Shown here: one piece after another, positions 19,547-29,668 of the stretch
Position numbering within the stretch: the first letter of the stretch is position 1
Layout of the letters: each line of letters opens with the position of its first letter
NCBI GenBank assembly: GCA_022649925.1
Contig: JALCOX010000008.1
Location: forward strand, 1 to 42,542
Source: Bifidobacteriaceae bacterium
Lineage (GTDB): Bacteria; Actinomycetota; Actinomycetes; Actinomycetales; Bifidobacteriaceae
Direction: 5' to 3'
Length of the DNA: 42,542 nucleotides
Made by a program: the position numbers and the translations under genes
Notes under the pieces: generated by a model
Told to the model about the DNA's origin: nothing
The model's database searches: none
The model's input: the letters and a program-made list of their open reading frames with translations, nothing else

Positions 19547-22500
19547 ATGGCGGACGAGAAAACACAGATGAAGATGGCGAAGCAGCACGCTCTGAGAGTT
19601 GGTCTCGATATTGGATCCACCACAGTCAAGGCTGTGGTCCTCGAAGACGTGGCGCCGAATTCCGACGAGCAGCACGAGCAGCAGAAGCCCGTCGCACCGG
19701 AGATCATCTTCTCCGATTACCGTCGTCACCACGCCAACGTTCGCGCAACTGTAGCCGGCCTCATCCAAGACATTCATAAGCTCCTGCTGTCCCAAGATCG
19801 CGGTGACATTCCGATTCACTTCGCAATCACCGGTTCCGGTGGACTCGGTCTGGCCGACAGTCTTCACAGCCAGTTCATCCAAGAGGTCATCGCCGAGACC
19901 GAGGCAATCCAGACGGATTACCCGCAGGCGGACGTCATTATTGAGTTGGGTGGCGAAGACGCCAAGATCACGTATTTGAAGCCAACGCCTGAACAGCGGA
20001 TGAACGGTTCGTGCGCCGGCGGAACCGGAGCGTTTATCGACCAGATGGCGACGCTTCTCAACACGGACGCCGCCGGTCTCAACGAGTACGCAAAGCACTC
20101 CACTACCTTGTATCCCATCGCGTCGCGGTGCGGAGTTTTCGCGAAGTCCGACCTTCAGCCGCTCATCAACGACGGTGCCGCCAAGGAAGATCTTGCCGCC
20201 TCCATCTTCAACGCGGTGTCGACACAGACGATTGCGGGTCTCGCCTGCGGTCGCCCCGTCAAGGGCAACGTCGTATTCCTCGGCGGTCCGCTCTTCTTCA
20301 TGTCGGAATTGCGTGAGGCTTTCCGACACACGCTGGAGGGCGTGACGGACACCTTCATCACCCCCAAGGACGCGCACCTCGCCGTCGCCTACGGTGCCGC
20401 TCTCCTCGCCGGTTCCGACGAGGGCGAAAACGCCGACAACGCCGAGGCGGTCACCTGCGCCGAGCTCCTCACCGAGCTGCAGGTCCTTTCGACCGTCAAG
20501 GCGAATATCGCCTCGATGCGTCCTCTTTTTAAGGATAAGAACGAGCGCGAGAGCTTCGATGAGCGCCACGGTCGCGAACAGGTCACGGTCGGCACTCTCG
20601 ACGGCGCGAGCGGGCCGCACTTCCTGGGTATTGACGCCGGCTCGACCACGATCAAGGCTGCGCTTGTCAACGACGATCAGGAGATCGTCTGGTCCTCATA
20701 CGCGACCAATCAGGGCAGTCCGCTGATTGGCGCCGCGGAAATCGTCAAGAAGATCACAGCCGAACTTCCCGCCGACGCCTACATCGCGCGCAGTTGCGCG
20801 ACAGGGTACGGCGAGGGTCTCATCACGGCGGGACTGCATCTGGACGAGGGCGAAGTCGAAACGATGGCGCACTACCGGGGCGCAGAGGTCGTGAGCCCGG
20901 GCGTCACGTCGGTGATCGACATCGGCGGTCAGGACATGAAGTATCTCGCCGTCACCGATGGCGTTATCGACTCCATCGCCGTCAACGAGGCGTGCTCTTC
21001 TGGTTGCGGCTCCTTCCTGCAGACGTTTGCACAGTCCATGGGATTGAGCATCGAGGAGTTCACCCAGGCGGCGCTCAACTCCACCAGTCCAGTGGATCTC
21101 GGCTCTCGCTGCACGGTGTTCATGAATTCTTCGGTCAAGCAGGCGCAGAAAGAGGGCGCCACGATTGAAGACATCGCGGCCGGCCTGTGTTACTCAGTGG
21201 TGAGGAACGCGCTGTACAAGGTCATCAAGCTGCGCGACTCGGGCGATCTCGGCTCCACTGTGGTGGTTCAGGGCGGAACGTTCTTGAACGACGCCGTGCT
21301 GCGCGCCTTCGAGCTGCTGACGAACCTCGAGGTCACCAGGCCCAACATCGCGGGTCTCATGGGTGCCTACGGCGCGGCCCTCACCGCGCGAATGCACTTC
21401 GGCAATCTCGAAGAAGAAGACGAGGCACAGAGCGAGAAGACGACCGGCGCCGAATTCCGCCGCACGTCTTCGGTTCTCACGGGTGAGGCGCTCGACCATC
21501 TCTCCATGACGTCCGAGCGTGACATCTGCAAGCTGTGCCAGAATCATTGCAAGCTCACGATCACCACGTTTGAGGACGGCACGCGCTACGTGACGGGCAA
21601 CCGCTGCGAACGCGGAGGCGACCGCAACAAGAAGAAATCCACGCTGCCCAACCTGTACGACTACAAGTACAAGCGCGCCTTTGGCTACCGTCGCCTCACC
21701 GAGAAGAAGGCAACCCGCGGCGACATTGGCATTCCGCGCGTGCTCAACATGTATGAGAACTACCCGTTCTGGTTCACGCTGCTCACCAAGCTCGGCTTCC
21801 GCGTCATGATCTCGAAGCGCTCGAGCCACGAGGTGTTCGAGAAGGGCATCGACACCATCGCCTCCGAGAACATCTGCTACCCGGCAAAGATGGTGCACGG
21901 ACACATTCGCACGTTGCTCGAGAAGGGTGTGAAGACGATCTTCTACCCCTGCGTCTCGTACGAAGAAGATTTCACGGACGATTCCGACAACAACTACAAC
22001 TGCCCCATCGTGGCCAACTATCCCATGGTCATCGGTGCCAACATGCCAGATCTGCGCGAGCCCGGCATCCGCTACATGCACCCCTACTTCAACATGGCGA
22101 ACCACGAGCTCATGGTGGATCGCATCGTCGAGGAGTTCAAGTGGGCAGACGTGGGGCACGACGAGGCCGCGGCAGCGGTTCAGGCCGCCTACGCTGAGTC
22201 CAAGCTCTTCCGCAAGGACGTGCAACAGGAGGGTCTGCGCGCGCTGACGTATATGCGCGAACACAACGTTCGCGGCATCGTGCTCGCGGGGCGTCCCTAC
22301 CACATCGATCCTGAGGTCAACCACGGAATCCCTGAGACCATCAACACGCTGGGAATGGCGGTGCTTTCCGAGGATGCAATCGCCGAGCTGGCACCCAAGG
22401 AAATGCCCAACCTCACCGATTTCGTGCCCAGCGGCGAACTTCCTTCCCGCGACAAGGATGCTGAGGGCTTCCGCAAGACGGCGGGCACCGACGCGGCAGG

Positions 22501-24262
22501 CAAGAAGCGGCTGCCGTTGCGCGTCATGAATCAGTGGGCATATCACTCCAGGCTCTACGCCGCCGCGCGCTTCGTGGCGGAATATCCAGGACTGGAACTG
22601 GTTCAGCTCAATTCCTTCGGCTGCGGTCTCGACGCCATCACCACCGACCAGGTGCAGGAGATCCTGGCCGACAAGGAGGACGTGTATACCCAGCTCAAGA
22701 TCGACGAGGTCACCAACCTCGGCGCGGCCAAGATTCGTCTGCGCTCGCTCAAGGCTGCGGTCGAAGAGCGGGAGCGCGCCGCGAAGGCTGCCAAGGTCTA
22801 CAGCGCCGTCAGCAACATCAGTGCGATGGCGGACGTGCGCGAGGGGCTCGAATCCGGCGCTCCGAGCGGGCGCGGCCACGCGGGTGAGCACGGTGCCTCC
22901 GAGCACACCACGTCCACGCTGAGCAAGTACGCCCATCCGGCAACCTTCACCAAGCAGATGCAGAAGGACGGCTACACGATTCTGGCTCCCCAGATGTCGC
23001 CGATCCACTTCTCACTGCTCAAGGCGGTGTTCGAGTCCGGTGGTTACAAATTCGACCTGCTTGAGCACGCGAGCCGCGACGACGTAGAATCCGGGCTTAA
23101 ATTCGTCAACAACGACGCCTGCTATCCGGCCATCATGGTGGTCGGTCAGCTGGTGCACGCCTTTGTCGACGGCTCTCACGATCCCGACAAGTGCGCTGTC
23201 ATCATTACGCAGACCGGTGGCATGTGCCGCGCCACGAACTACGTGGGTCTTCTGCGCAAGGGCCTGGCGGACGCGGGATATCCGCAGGTCCCGGTGATCG
23301 CGCTGAGCACGCAGGGATTCGAGTCCAACCCGGGCCTCCAGATCACGCCGGCGCTGCTGCACCGTGCCGTCAAGGCCTTCCTGCTGGGTGACCTTATGCT
23401 CAAGTGCCTCCTGCGCGTGCGGCCTTACGAAGTGGAGAAGGGCTCTGCGGATCGCCTCTACCACCAGTGGGACGCGATCGTGCGCGAGACCATCGAACAT
23501 CACGGGCGTTCGGCCACTGCCAAGCGGACGGCGGGTAAGTCTTTCTACTCCTACAGCTCACTGGCAAAGGCCATCGTCACCAGCTTCGACACGTTCCCGC
23601 TGCAAAATATTGCGCGCAAGCCGCGTGTGGGAGTGGTGGGGGAGATCCTCGTCAAGTTCCACCCCGACGCCAACAACCATGTGATCGACGTCATCGAGTC
23701 GCAGGGTTGCGAGGCCGTGATGCCCGGCATCACTGAGTTCATGGTGCAAAACCTCTATGTGTCTGAATGGAACAAGCAGAATCTCGGCACGGGTGGCAAC
23801 CTCAAGGTCAAGGGGCTCATGAAGGACGTCGTGGACCTCTACGAGAAGCCGATTCGCAACGCCATCGACCTGGCGCACGGGAAGTTCACCCAGGATCTTC
23901 CGATGGATCAGTTGGTCGAGAAGGCACGCTCGGTTACCTCGGTGGGTGTTCAGGCCGGTGAGGGCTGGCTGCTGACCGGCGAGATCATGGAGCTGATCGA
24001 CTCTGGCACGCCCAACGTGGTGTGCGCACAGCCCTTCGCCTGCCTGCCCAACCACGTGACCGGTCGAGGCATGTTCCAAGAGATTCGTCGTCAGCGCGGC
24101 GAGGCGAACATCGTGTCGATTGATTACGACCCCGGGTCCTCGGAAGCCAACCAGCTCAATCGTATCAAGCTGATGATTTCCGCTGCGAAGAAGGCGTATG
24201 CGAAGGCGGAGGAAGAGGCGGCACGTGAGCCTGCTTCACCTCAGCTGGAGCCCGCCTCCTGA
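19547..24262 (+). CDS. Large acyl-CoA dehydratase activase fusion (BadF/HgdC-type ASKHA ATPase x2 plus DUF2229/HgdB-like regions)
   Basis: Two ASKHA phosphate-1 motifs (VGLDIGSTTVKAVVLED; FLGIDAGSTTIKAALVND), NEACSSGCGSFLQTFAQSMG, ICKLCQNHCKLTITTFEDGTRYVTGNRCERGG, C-terminal dehydratase-like region. Confidence 0.9.
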   Translation: MADEKTQMKMAKQHALRVGLDIGSTTVKAVVLEDVAPNSDEQHEQQKPVAPEIIFSDYRRHHANVRATVAGLIQDIHKLLLSQDRGDIPIHFAITGSGGLGLADSLHSQFIQEVIAETEAIQTDYPQADVIIELGGEDAKITYLKPTPEQRMNGSCAGGTGAFIDQMATLLNTDAAGLNEYAKHSTTLYPIASRCGVFAKSDLQPLINDGAAKEDLAASIFNAVSTQTIAGLACGRPVKGNVVFLGGPLFFMSELREAFRHTLEGVTDTFITPKDAHLAVAYGAALLAGSDEGENADNAEAVTCAELLTELQVLSTVKANIASMRPLFKDKNERESFDERHGREQVTVGTLDGASGPHFLGIDAGSTTIKAALVNDDQEIVWSSYATNQGSPLIGAAEIVKKITAELPADAYIARSCATGYGEGLITAGLHLDEGEVETMAHYRGAEVVSPGVTSVIDIGGQDMKYLAVTDGVIDSIAVNEACSSGCGSFLQTFAQSMGLSIEEFTQAALNSTSPVDLGSRCTVFMNSSVKQAQKEGATIEDIAAGLCYSVVRNALYKVIKLRDSGDLGSTVVVQGGTFLNDAVLRAFELLTNLEVTRPNIAGLMGAYGAALTARMHFGNLEEEDEAQSEKTTGAEFRRTSSVLTGEALDHLSMTSERDICKLCQNHCKLTITTFEDGTRYVTGNRCERGGDRNKKKSTLPNLYDYKYKRAFGYRRLTEKKATRGDIGIPRVLNMYENYPFWFTLLTKLGFRVMISKRSSHEVFEKGIDTIASENICYPAKMVHGHIRTLLEKGVKTIFYPCVSYEEDFTDDSDNNYNCPIVANYPMVIGANMPDLREPGIRYMHPYFNMANHELMVDRIVEEFKWADVGHDEAAAAVQAAYAESKLFRKDVQQEGLRALTYMREHNVRGIVLAGRPYHIDPEVNHGIPETINTLGMAVLSEDAIAELAPKEMPNLTDFVPSGELPSRDKDAEGFRKTAGTDAAGKKRLPLRVMNQWAYHSRLYAAARFVAEYPGLELVQLNSFGCGLDAITTDQVQEILADKEDVYTQLKIDEVTNLGAAKIRLRSLKAAVEERERAAKAAKVYSAVSNISAMADVREGLESGAPSGRGHAGEHGASEHTTSTLSKYAHPATFTKQMQKDGYTILAPQMSPIHFSLLKAVFESGGYKFDLLEHASRDDVESGLKFVNNDACYPAIMVVGQLVHAFVDGSHDPDKCAVIITQTGGMCRATNYVGLLRKGLADAGYPQVPVIALSTQGFESNPGLQITPALLHRAVKAFLLGDLMLKCLLRVRPYEVEKGSADRLYHQWDAIVRETIEHHGRSATAKRTAGKSFYSYSSLAKAIVTSFDTFPLQNIARKPRVGVVGEILVKFHPDANNHVIDVIESQGCEAVMPGITEFMVQNLYVSEWNKQNLGTGGNLKVKGLMKDVVDLYEKPIRNAIDLAHGKFTQDLPMDQLVEKARSVTSVGVQAGEGWLLTGEIMELIDSGTPNVVCAQPFACLPNHVTGRGMFQEIRRQRGEANIVSIDYDPGSSEANQLNRIKLMISAAKKAYAKAEEEAAREPASPQLEPAS

Positions 24263-24286
24263 AGACGCGATGTTTCGGAGGTGAAC

Positions 24287-24322
24287 ACCCCGGCGAAAGC
24301 TGGGGTTTTCCTTATTTTTGCA
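24287..24322 (+). terminator. Intrinsic terminator downstream of the activase gene
   Basis: ACCCCGGC-GAAA-GCTGGGGT stem-loop (24287-24306, one G-U pair) followed by TTTTCCTTATTTTTG. Confidence 0.85.
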
Positions 24323-24542
24323 ACGAAATTGACGCTTCTGTTGACCACTTTTGGCTGTATTTTGCGCTGTGTTAAATACCCCCGGCGTGTCGATTTGAGA
24401 CCGCTCTCAGTGGTGTGGTTATATACGGGTGGTTACGGAAAGTGCGTGGGGTATTTCAATAATTGAAGGCGCTTTCCCTCTCAGTTTTATTTTTACGACG
24501 TGGCGCGTCTCAGAATGCGCCGCCTCAATCTCAGGAGAAATG

Positions 24543-25124
24543 ATGAACAGTAAATTCAGTGTGGCTTCAGGTGCTCTTCTCACAGGTCTCGCCGTTATTG
24601 CGCTTGCGGTTCCGAACACCGCGTACGCAGCCGATGCTGGCTCCTCTGCAGACAGCAACACGACGCTGAACGTCACCGCCGGGACACTGGATTTGGCGGG
24701 AACAACAGACGGCGACTTTGGTGAGACCTCCGTCTCGACGATCCACAACTCCGGTTTCACGAGCTCGATTTCCGAGGCTCCCGTTGTCACTGACTACCGA
24801 GGTGGCGACGGCGCCTGGGTCCTCAGCGTGAAGTCCAACGGCACTTTCGCTTCCCAGCTCGGCGCGACGCTGAGCGTCCGTGATAACGGAAGTGCGGCCG
24901 ATTCCTCGGCGAGCGGCGCGACGCTGACGAAGCCAAGTGCGACGACCATCACGACGGCAGACTCCGCAGTGACGACCGCTTCGGCCGCCAATGGCAAAAA
25001 CGATCTGAAATACTCGGTCGGTCTGAATATTGCTCAGGGTACTAACGTGAAGGCTCAGAGCTACACGGACACCCTGACGTGGACGCTGGGTACCGCGGTT
25101 GAGCAGGGCGAGGGCAGCAACTGA
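24543..25124 (+). CDS. Small secreted WxL-domain-like surface protein
   Basis: Signal peptide MNSKFSVASGALLTGLAVIALAVPNTAYA; proximal GAWVLSVKSN and distal YTDTLTWTLGTA WxL motifs; AGGAG at 24533-24537; ATG at 24540 is also possible. Confidence 0.8.
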   Translation: MNSKFSVASGALLTGLAVIALAVPNTAYAADAGSSADSNTTLNVTAGTLDLAGTTDGDFGETSVSTIHNSGFTSSISEAPVVTDYRGGDGAWVLSVKSNGTFASQLGATLSVRDNGSAADSSASGATLTKPSATTITTADSAVTTASAANGKNDLKYSVGLNIAQGTNVKAQSYTDTLTWTLGTAVEQGEGSN

Positions 25125-25193
25125 GCTGGACTTGGGACGTACGCCGCTGAACCAATGGTCAGCGGCAAGTGAAGTAGCGGCGGAGGTGACGCA

Positions 25194-26387
25194 GTGCGAA
25201 TGACGAACGGAATCGGAAGAGCGAGTGCGATAGTAGCGAGCTGCGTCGCAGCGCTCCTGGTGGCAGGTGCGCTCTGCGTTCCCGCGCATGCAGCGGGGTT
25301 CGGACTGTCGGTGAATCCGGTGTTGCCTCAAGAGCAGAGATCCACCACGACGTCGTATTTCGACGTGGCAGCGGCCCCGGGGCGGGTGAGCACCCTCAAG
25401 GTCGACCTCGTCAACAAGACCTCCAAGGCGATGAAGGTGTCGGCCGCGGTGGTACCGGCCAGTACCAGTGATTCAGGAAGCGTCGCTTACGATGCGACTT
25501 CTGCGGCGACCACTTCAGTGGCGTCAACCGCGCACAAGCTTCCAGACCTGGTGTCTGTCAAGAACCAGACGTTGCAAATCCCAGCGAACTCTACACGCAT
25601 CTTCACCACGAAACTCACCATGCCCGCGCAGTCCTTCGAGGGTGTGGTCGCGGGCGGCATCGTCGTGGAGCAATTGGGGCAGAACGCCGAGAAAACCTCA
25701 CACAACGGGGGAGTGGGTATCGGTATCTCCTCCAAATATCGGTATGTGATTGCCGTTCTGGCGCGTAACAGTGAGAAGACCGTTACCTCCGACCTCTCCT
25801 TTGGCAAGGCCAGTGCCCGTCAGGTCAGCAAGAAAAATCAGATCGCGTTAAAGCTGGAGAATGCTCGCCCTACGTTCCTCAACCAGCTTGAGGTCAGTGC
25901 CACGGCAACTCTGGCGTCTGATTCCTCGAAGAGTTATAAGCAGTCGGCGAGCGGCATGCAGATGGCACCGAACTCGTCGTTTTCGTACGCAATCTCCCTG
26001 CCCGACGACGTGAGCCCGGGGACGTACGACGTTTCTGCCGCGGCGTATTACGTGCAAGATTCCAAGGGTCCCTACACAGGTGCGGACGCCCAGAAATACA
26101 AGTACCGCAAAACTTTTAAGGGCAAGGTCACCGTGAGCGCTGCCACGGCGAAGAAGTTCTCGGATTCCATCAGCTCGGTGCGGGACGCGCCGGGCATTGC
26201 ATGGTGGGTTTATGTGATCGTCATCGTGGTGTTGCTGCTCCTGATTTTGCTGGTGCTGGCCTACGTCGTGTACCGCAGGAAGCAGCTGGAAATGAAACGC
26301 CTCCGGACGCAACTTGCGAACGCACAGGGCGAAGTTGCTCCCAGGATCATTGCACGGACGGGGCGCGGAGGTGCCCACCGAGTATGA
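25194..26387 (+). CDS. WxL-interacting protein-like (DUF916/DUF3324-type) membrane-anchored surface protein
   Basis: Signal peptide, GFGLSVNPVLPQEQRSTTTSYFDVAAAPGRVSTLKVDLVNKT, middle region with VAGGIVVEQLG, C-terminal TM (IAWWVYVIVIVVLLLLILLVLAYVVYRRKQ) with a basic tail; GTG start with GGAGG upstream. Confidence 0.8.
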   Translation: MRMTNGIGRASAIVASCVAALLVAGALCVPAHAAGFGLSVNPVLPQEQRSTTTSYFDVAAAPGRVSTLKVDLVNKTSKAMKVSAAVVPASTSDSGSVAYDATSAATTSVASTAHKLPDLVSVKNQTLQIPANSTRIFTTKLTMPAQSFEGVVAGGIVVEQLGQNAEKTSHNGGVGIGISSKYRYVIAVLARNSEKTVTSDLSFGKASARQVSKKNQIALKLENARPTFLNQLEVSATATLASDSSKSYKQSASGMQMAPNSSFSYAISLPDDVSPGTYDVSAAAYYVQDSKGPYTGADAQKYKYRKTFKGKVTVSAATAKKFSDSISSVRDAPGIAWWVYVIVIVVLLLLILLVLAYVVYRRKQLEMKRLRTQLANAQGEVAPRIIARTGRGGAHRV

Positions 26388-28297
26388 GTCCGACCGACGC
26401 AACGCCGGATCTGAGGCACCACCCTCGACGTGGAATATTCGACATAGTGATCATTTTGATGGTGATCACTGGCCTGTGCGGTGGTGTTTCTTCCGCATCG
26501 GTGCCTCCTGTGTCAGCCGCCGAGGCGACGTATCCCGCCACCACGGTGGTGTCATATGGCATTCCTGGGGACGTTGTGCAGGTCATCTGTGATAACTCCC
26601 GCATGGCTGACGGGAAGGCACCCTGCGATGACGGCATCACCGCTGCCACCATGACGCTCGCCGACGTCGCGCAGATGACGGTCTTCAGCGTGGCGAACCG
26701 CACGAAGTCGACGGACGCTGACGACGTCGCAAGCTCTACTCCCAACGCGACAGTTGCGACATGGGCGAAAGACGTCGTCGATCGCGCCGCCGCAACCTGG
26801 GTGAAAAACGCCACCAATGCTCAGCGTGTGGTGACCGACGATGAGAGCCGTGTGAAATCCGATGCCGTGCTGCGCTACGACCTGTGGACGGATGCGTCTG
26901 TATCCCAGAAGATTCTGACGGACGGCGTGCCAAAATATTCAGGAGGCTTGGGCGCGGCCAACTCGTGGAACACACCAACTCCGGTCTTTAACGTGCTCAT
27001 GGCGCTGGCCAATAGTGCAACGAATGCCACCACCATCGATCTGACAGGGTTGCTGTCGAAGGTTGACCTCAGCGCCACCACCTACCCCGGTGTGCGTTTG
27101 AAACTGCTGTCGTTGTTGCAGGGAAAGTCTCTCGCCAAGCTCACCACGCTGAAGCTGGGATACAACGGCATTGGGATTGATTCCCAGGCCTGTGCCAACA
27201 GCGGTTCCGTGGACGACTGCACTGATTCTGCCGAGAACTGGTTCCGCTCGGGTCCTCTCGCCGCGCCCAGCCTCGATGCGTTGTATCTGGACAACAACGA
27301 CATCCACGCCATCGATGCCACCATGCTTTCCGACGCTGCGCAGACAGTCACAAAGCTCTATCTCAGTGGCAACGACCTCAGCACTCTCAACTACAACAAC
27401 GGCCAGTTCTTCCAAAGCATTCTGAACAACCCGGACTCGGTGCTCGATCTGTCTGGCAACCTTTCCATCAACGAGGAAGACAAGAACACACTCTTCGTGC
27501 TGGAAAAGGCCATCGAGACGAACGGTGCCGCGATCACCATTGAACAGTCGGTGCTCTCGGCGACGCTCATCGCCGCTATCGCGGACACTACATGGTGCGG
27601 AACTCTGAGCGTAAAGGGCCTTGAGTCGGTGGCGGATCGCATCGATACGTCAGTGCTGTCCGCGTGGCTGGCATATTCGGCGGATCCCACCAACAAATGC
27701 GCTCCGCTGACGCCCACGACCGAGATTCTCGACGCCATCATGGAGAAAAGCACGGCCTCGGTGGAAGGCTTGAGTGAGCAAGACAAGAAAAATCTACAGA
27801 CGATGATTGATTCCACTACCGATGCAGGCGTCAAAGAGGCTCTGGAAAGAATGCTCGAGATCGCGAATTCCGCCTCTGCGAGTTCGATCGAGGTTTCCGG
27901 GACGCTCGATTTCGGCAGCGTGAGCATCGAGGACCTCTATGCGGGCGCGCCGGTGGAATCGGCGTCCACCCTCACCATGAAGGGCACGTTGGAAGCGAAT
28001 CAGAAGCTCACGGTGGAGGAGTCGCCCTGGGTGAGCGCGAGTGGAACAAGCTTTACGCCGGAGCTATCACTTCAGCTGAGCGGTGTCTTTGGCGCCCTCA
28101 CGGTGAATTCCACTGTTGATCTGACGTCTCATTCTCCCGTCGACGTTGTGCCCGTTTCCAGCAGTTCTGCGGTGAATTCCGGCACGCGCGACTTCGATCT
28201 GAGTGTGGACAAGGCCGCGCTGACCGGTTTGCCGGCCACCCTCACGGCGGGTCAATACACGGGGAGTCTCACGTGGAGTCTCGTCGCTGGGCCGTGA
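26384..28297 (+). CDS. Secreted leucine-rich-repeat protein with C-terminal WxL-like region
   Basis: Signal peptide; LRR-like LTTLKLGYNGIGID, LDALYLDNNDIHAI, VTKLYLSGNDLSTL, VLDLSGNLSI; C-terminal YTGSLTWSLVAGP; start ATG 26384 overlaps the upstream TGA (ATGA), with GGAGG upstream. Confidence 0.8.
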   Translation: MSPTDATPDLRHHPRRGIFDIVIILMVITGLCGGVSSASVPPVSAAEATYPATTVVSYGIPGDVVQVICDNSRMADGKAPCDDGITAATMTLADVAQMTVFSVANRTKSTDADDVASSTPNATVATWAKDVVDRAAATWVKNATNAQRVVTDDESRVKSDAVLRYDLWTDASVSQKILTDGVPKYSGGLGAANSWNTPTPVFNVLMALANSATNATTIDLTGLLSKVDLSATTYPGVRLKLLSLLQGKSLAKLTTLKLGYNGIGIDSQACANSGSVDDCTDSAENWFRSGPLAAPSLDALYLDNNDIHAIDATMLSDAAQTVTKLYLSGNDLSTLNYNNGQFFQSILNNPDSVLDLSGNLSINEEDKNTLFVLEKAIETNGAAITIEQSVLSATLIAAIADTTWCGTLSVKGLESVADRIDTSVLSAWLAYSADPTNKCAPLTPTTEILDAIMEKSTASVEGLSEQDKKNLQTMIDSTTDAGVKEALERMLEIANSASASSIEVSGTLDFGSVSIEDLYAGAPVESASTLTMKGTLEANQKLTVEESPWVSASGTSFTPELSLQLSGVFGALTVNSTVDLTSHSPVDVVPVSSSSAVNSGTRDFDLSVDKAALTGLPATLTAGQYTGSLTWSLVAGP

Positions 28298-28406
28298 CGG
28301 AAGCGTGCCGGGTCATGTCCAGCCATCCCGCCGACCGCTGCCGACTTCTGTTGATCTTGACTGTCGGCGTGCTTGCCGTATGAGGATGAAGGTTTAGGGT
28401 AAAAGT

Positions 28407-29495
28407 ATGCAAAACAGTGAACACATTGTTCCCATTTCGGAGCTCGATTATGCGCACACTATGGATACGGTGGTGCTGCCGGCGCTCGCCCGTGCTCGCC
28501 ATGACGACTGGTATGCGGTGGAGCGTGATTCAGAGCCGCTCAACGTGCCCGAAACTGTCAGCATTGAGGTCCCGCAGGGGATTCACTCGCAGTTTTATTC
28601 TGTGCGGCAATTTGCGCAAGCCGACGCTGAGGGCGGTGATGCATCCTCATCTGAGACCCTTGGAACCGTTGTGATTTCGCATGGTTTCACGGAGGGGGCG
28701 GTGAAGTATTCTGAGCTCTCATGGTATTTCCTGTCGGCGGGATTCAACGTTCTCATTGTGGAACACCGCGGGCACGGGGCGTCGTTGCGAGAAAACTCTG
28801 ATCCCTACATCGTGAGCATCCATGACTGGCGGCATTACATCACCGATTTCGTGGGCGCTGTGGCGCAGGCGAGCGAGAAGTACCGCCTAAACGAGCAGGG
28901 GCCGTTATTCCTCTTCGCACATTCTCTGGGTGGTGCCATTGGTGCGGGAGTGATGGAGTCGCATCCCGACCTGTTCGCGCGAGCCGTGCTGAGCTCGCCG
29001 ATGTTCATGCCTCAGGTCGGCATGCCCCTAGGAGTGGCGTATGCGTTGGCGTCGGCGGCGGAGGCCGCAGGGCACGGCGCCCAGAAGGTTCCCACGTTGC
29101 CGATCTTTTCAGAGGACTTGGGGAAGAACAAGACGGGCGGGCGCTCGCAGGCGCGCGTGGACTGGTATTTCCACCAGCGGATTGACGACTGGCGGTATCG
29201 CACGTCGGCGCCGAGTCTCGATTGGGTCAAGGCTGCACTGGACTTGGACACCGCTGTGTTGGCCCCCTCTGCCATTGCCGCGATTCGCACGCCCATTCTG
29301 ATGTTTCAGGCCGGGGACGATCATTGGGTGAGACCCAGCGCGCAGAACCTCTTTGTGCGCCGCGCCCGTCGCGCCGACGTTCCGTTGCGTTTTTTGAACG
29401 CTGCGGATTCCACGCACGAAATCTTCTCCGAACCCAACTCTGTTCTGGAGCCGTATCTCAACGAAATACTGAGGTTCTATCGAGCAGATAGGTGA
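28407..29495 (+). CDS. Alpha/beta hydrolase (lysophospholipase/monoacylglycerol lipase-like)
   Basis: VVISHGFTEGAVKYSELSWYFLSAGFNVLIVEHRGHGAS; nucleophile elbow FAHSLGGAIGAG; ILMFQAGDDHWV. Confidence 0.88.
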   Translation: MQNSEHIVPISELDYAHTMDTVVLPALARARHDDWYAVERDSEPLNVPETVSIEVPQGIHSQFYSVRQFAQADAEGGDASSSETLGTVVISHGFTEGAVKYSELSWYFLSAGFNVLIVEHRGHGASLRENSDPYIVSIHDWRHYITDFVGAVAQASEKYRLNEQGPLFLFAHSLGGAIGAGVMESHPDLFARAVLSSPMFMPQVGMPLGVAYALASAAEAAGHGAQKVPTLPIFSEDLGKNKTGGRSQARVDWYFHQRIDDWRYRTSAPSLDWVKAALDLDTAVLAPSAIAAIRTPILMFQAGDDHWVRPSAQNLFVRRARRADVPLRFLNAADSTHEIFSEPNSVLEPYLNEILRFYRADR

Positions 29496-29668
29496 GATAT
29501 CGTGCGCTTCTGACGGGAACTAGATTCGCGTGCAGCGTCGATTCTTGCACAAGTACAAATCGGTTTATAGGTGTTCTTCTTGCTTGGCAGATAACAATCA
29601 AGAGGAACAAGAGATAATTCGTGTAATCCGTGATACGGAATTTGTAATCGGGGACATTGGACGGATCT

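Noticed and set aside
19529-20620. 363-aa antisense ORF at the 5' end of the activase gene
   Set aside because: Shadow ORF without recognisable domain; the sense strand encodes an ASKHA domain
21194-23008. 604-aa ORF antisense to the activase gene
   Set aside because: Low-complexity His/Val/Arg/Leu-rich translation typical of a shadow ORF opposite a high-GC gene; the sense strand has clear protein motifs
24567-25331. 254-aa ORF antisense to the small WxL protein gene
   Set aside because: No domain signal; the opposite strand has signal peptide, RBS and WxL motifs
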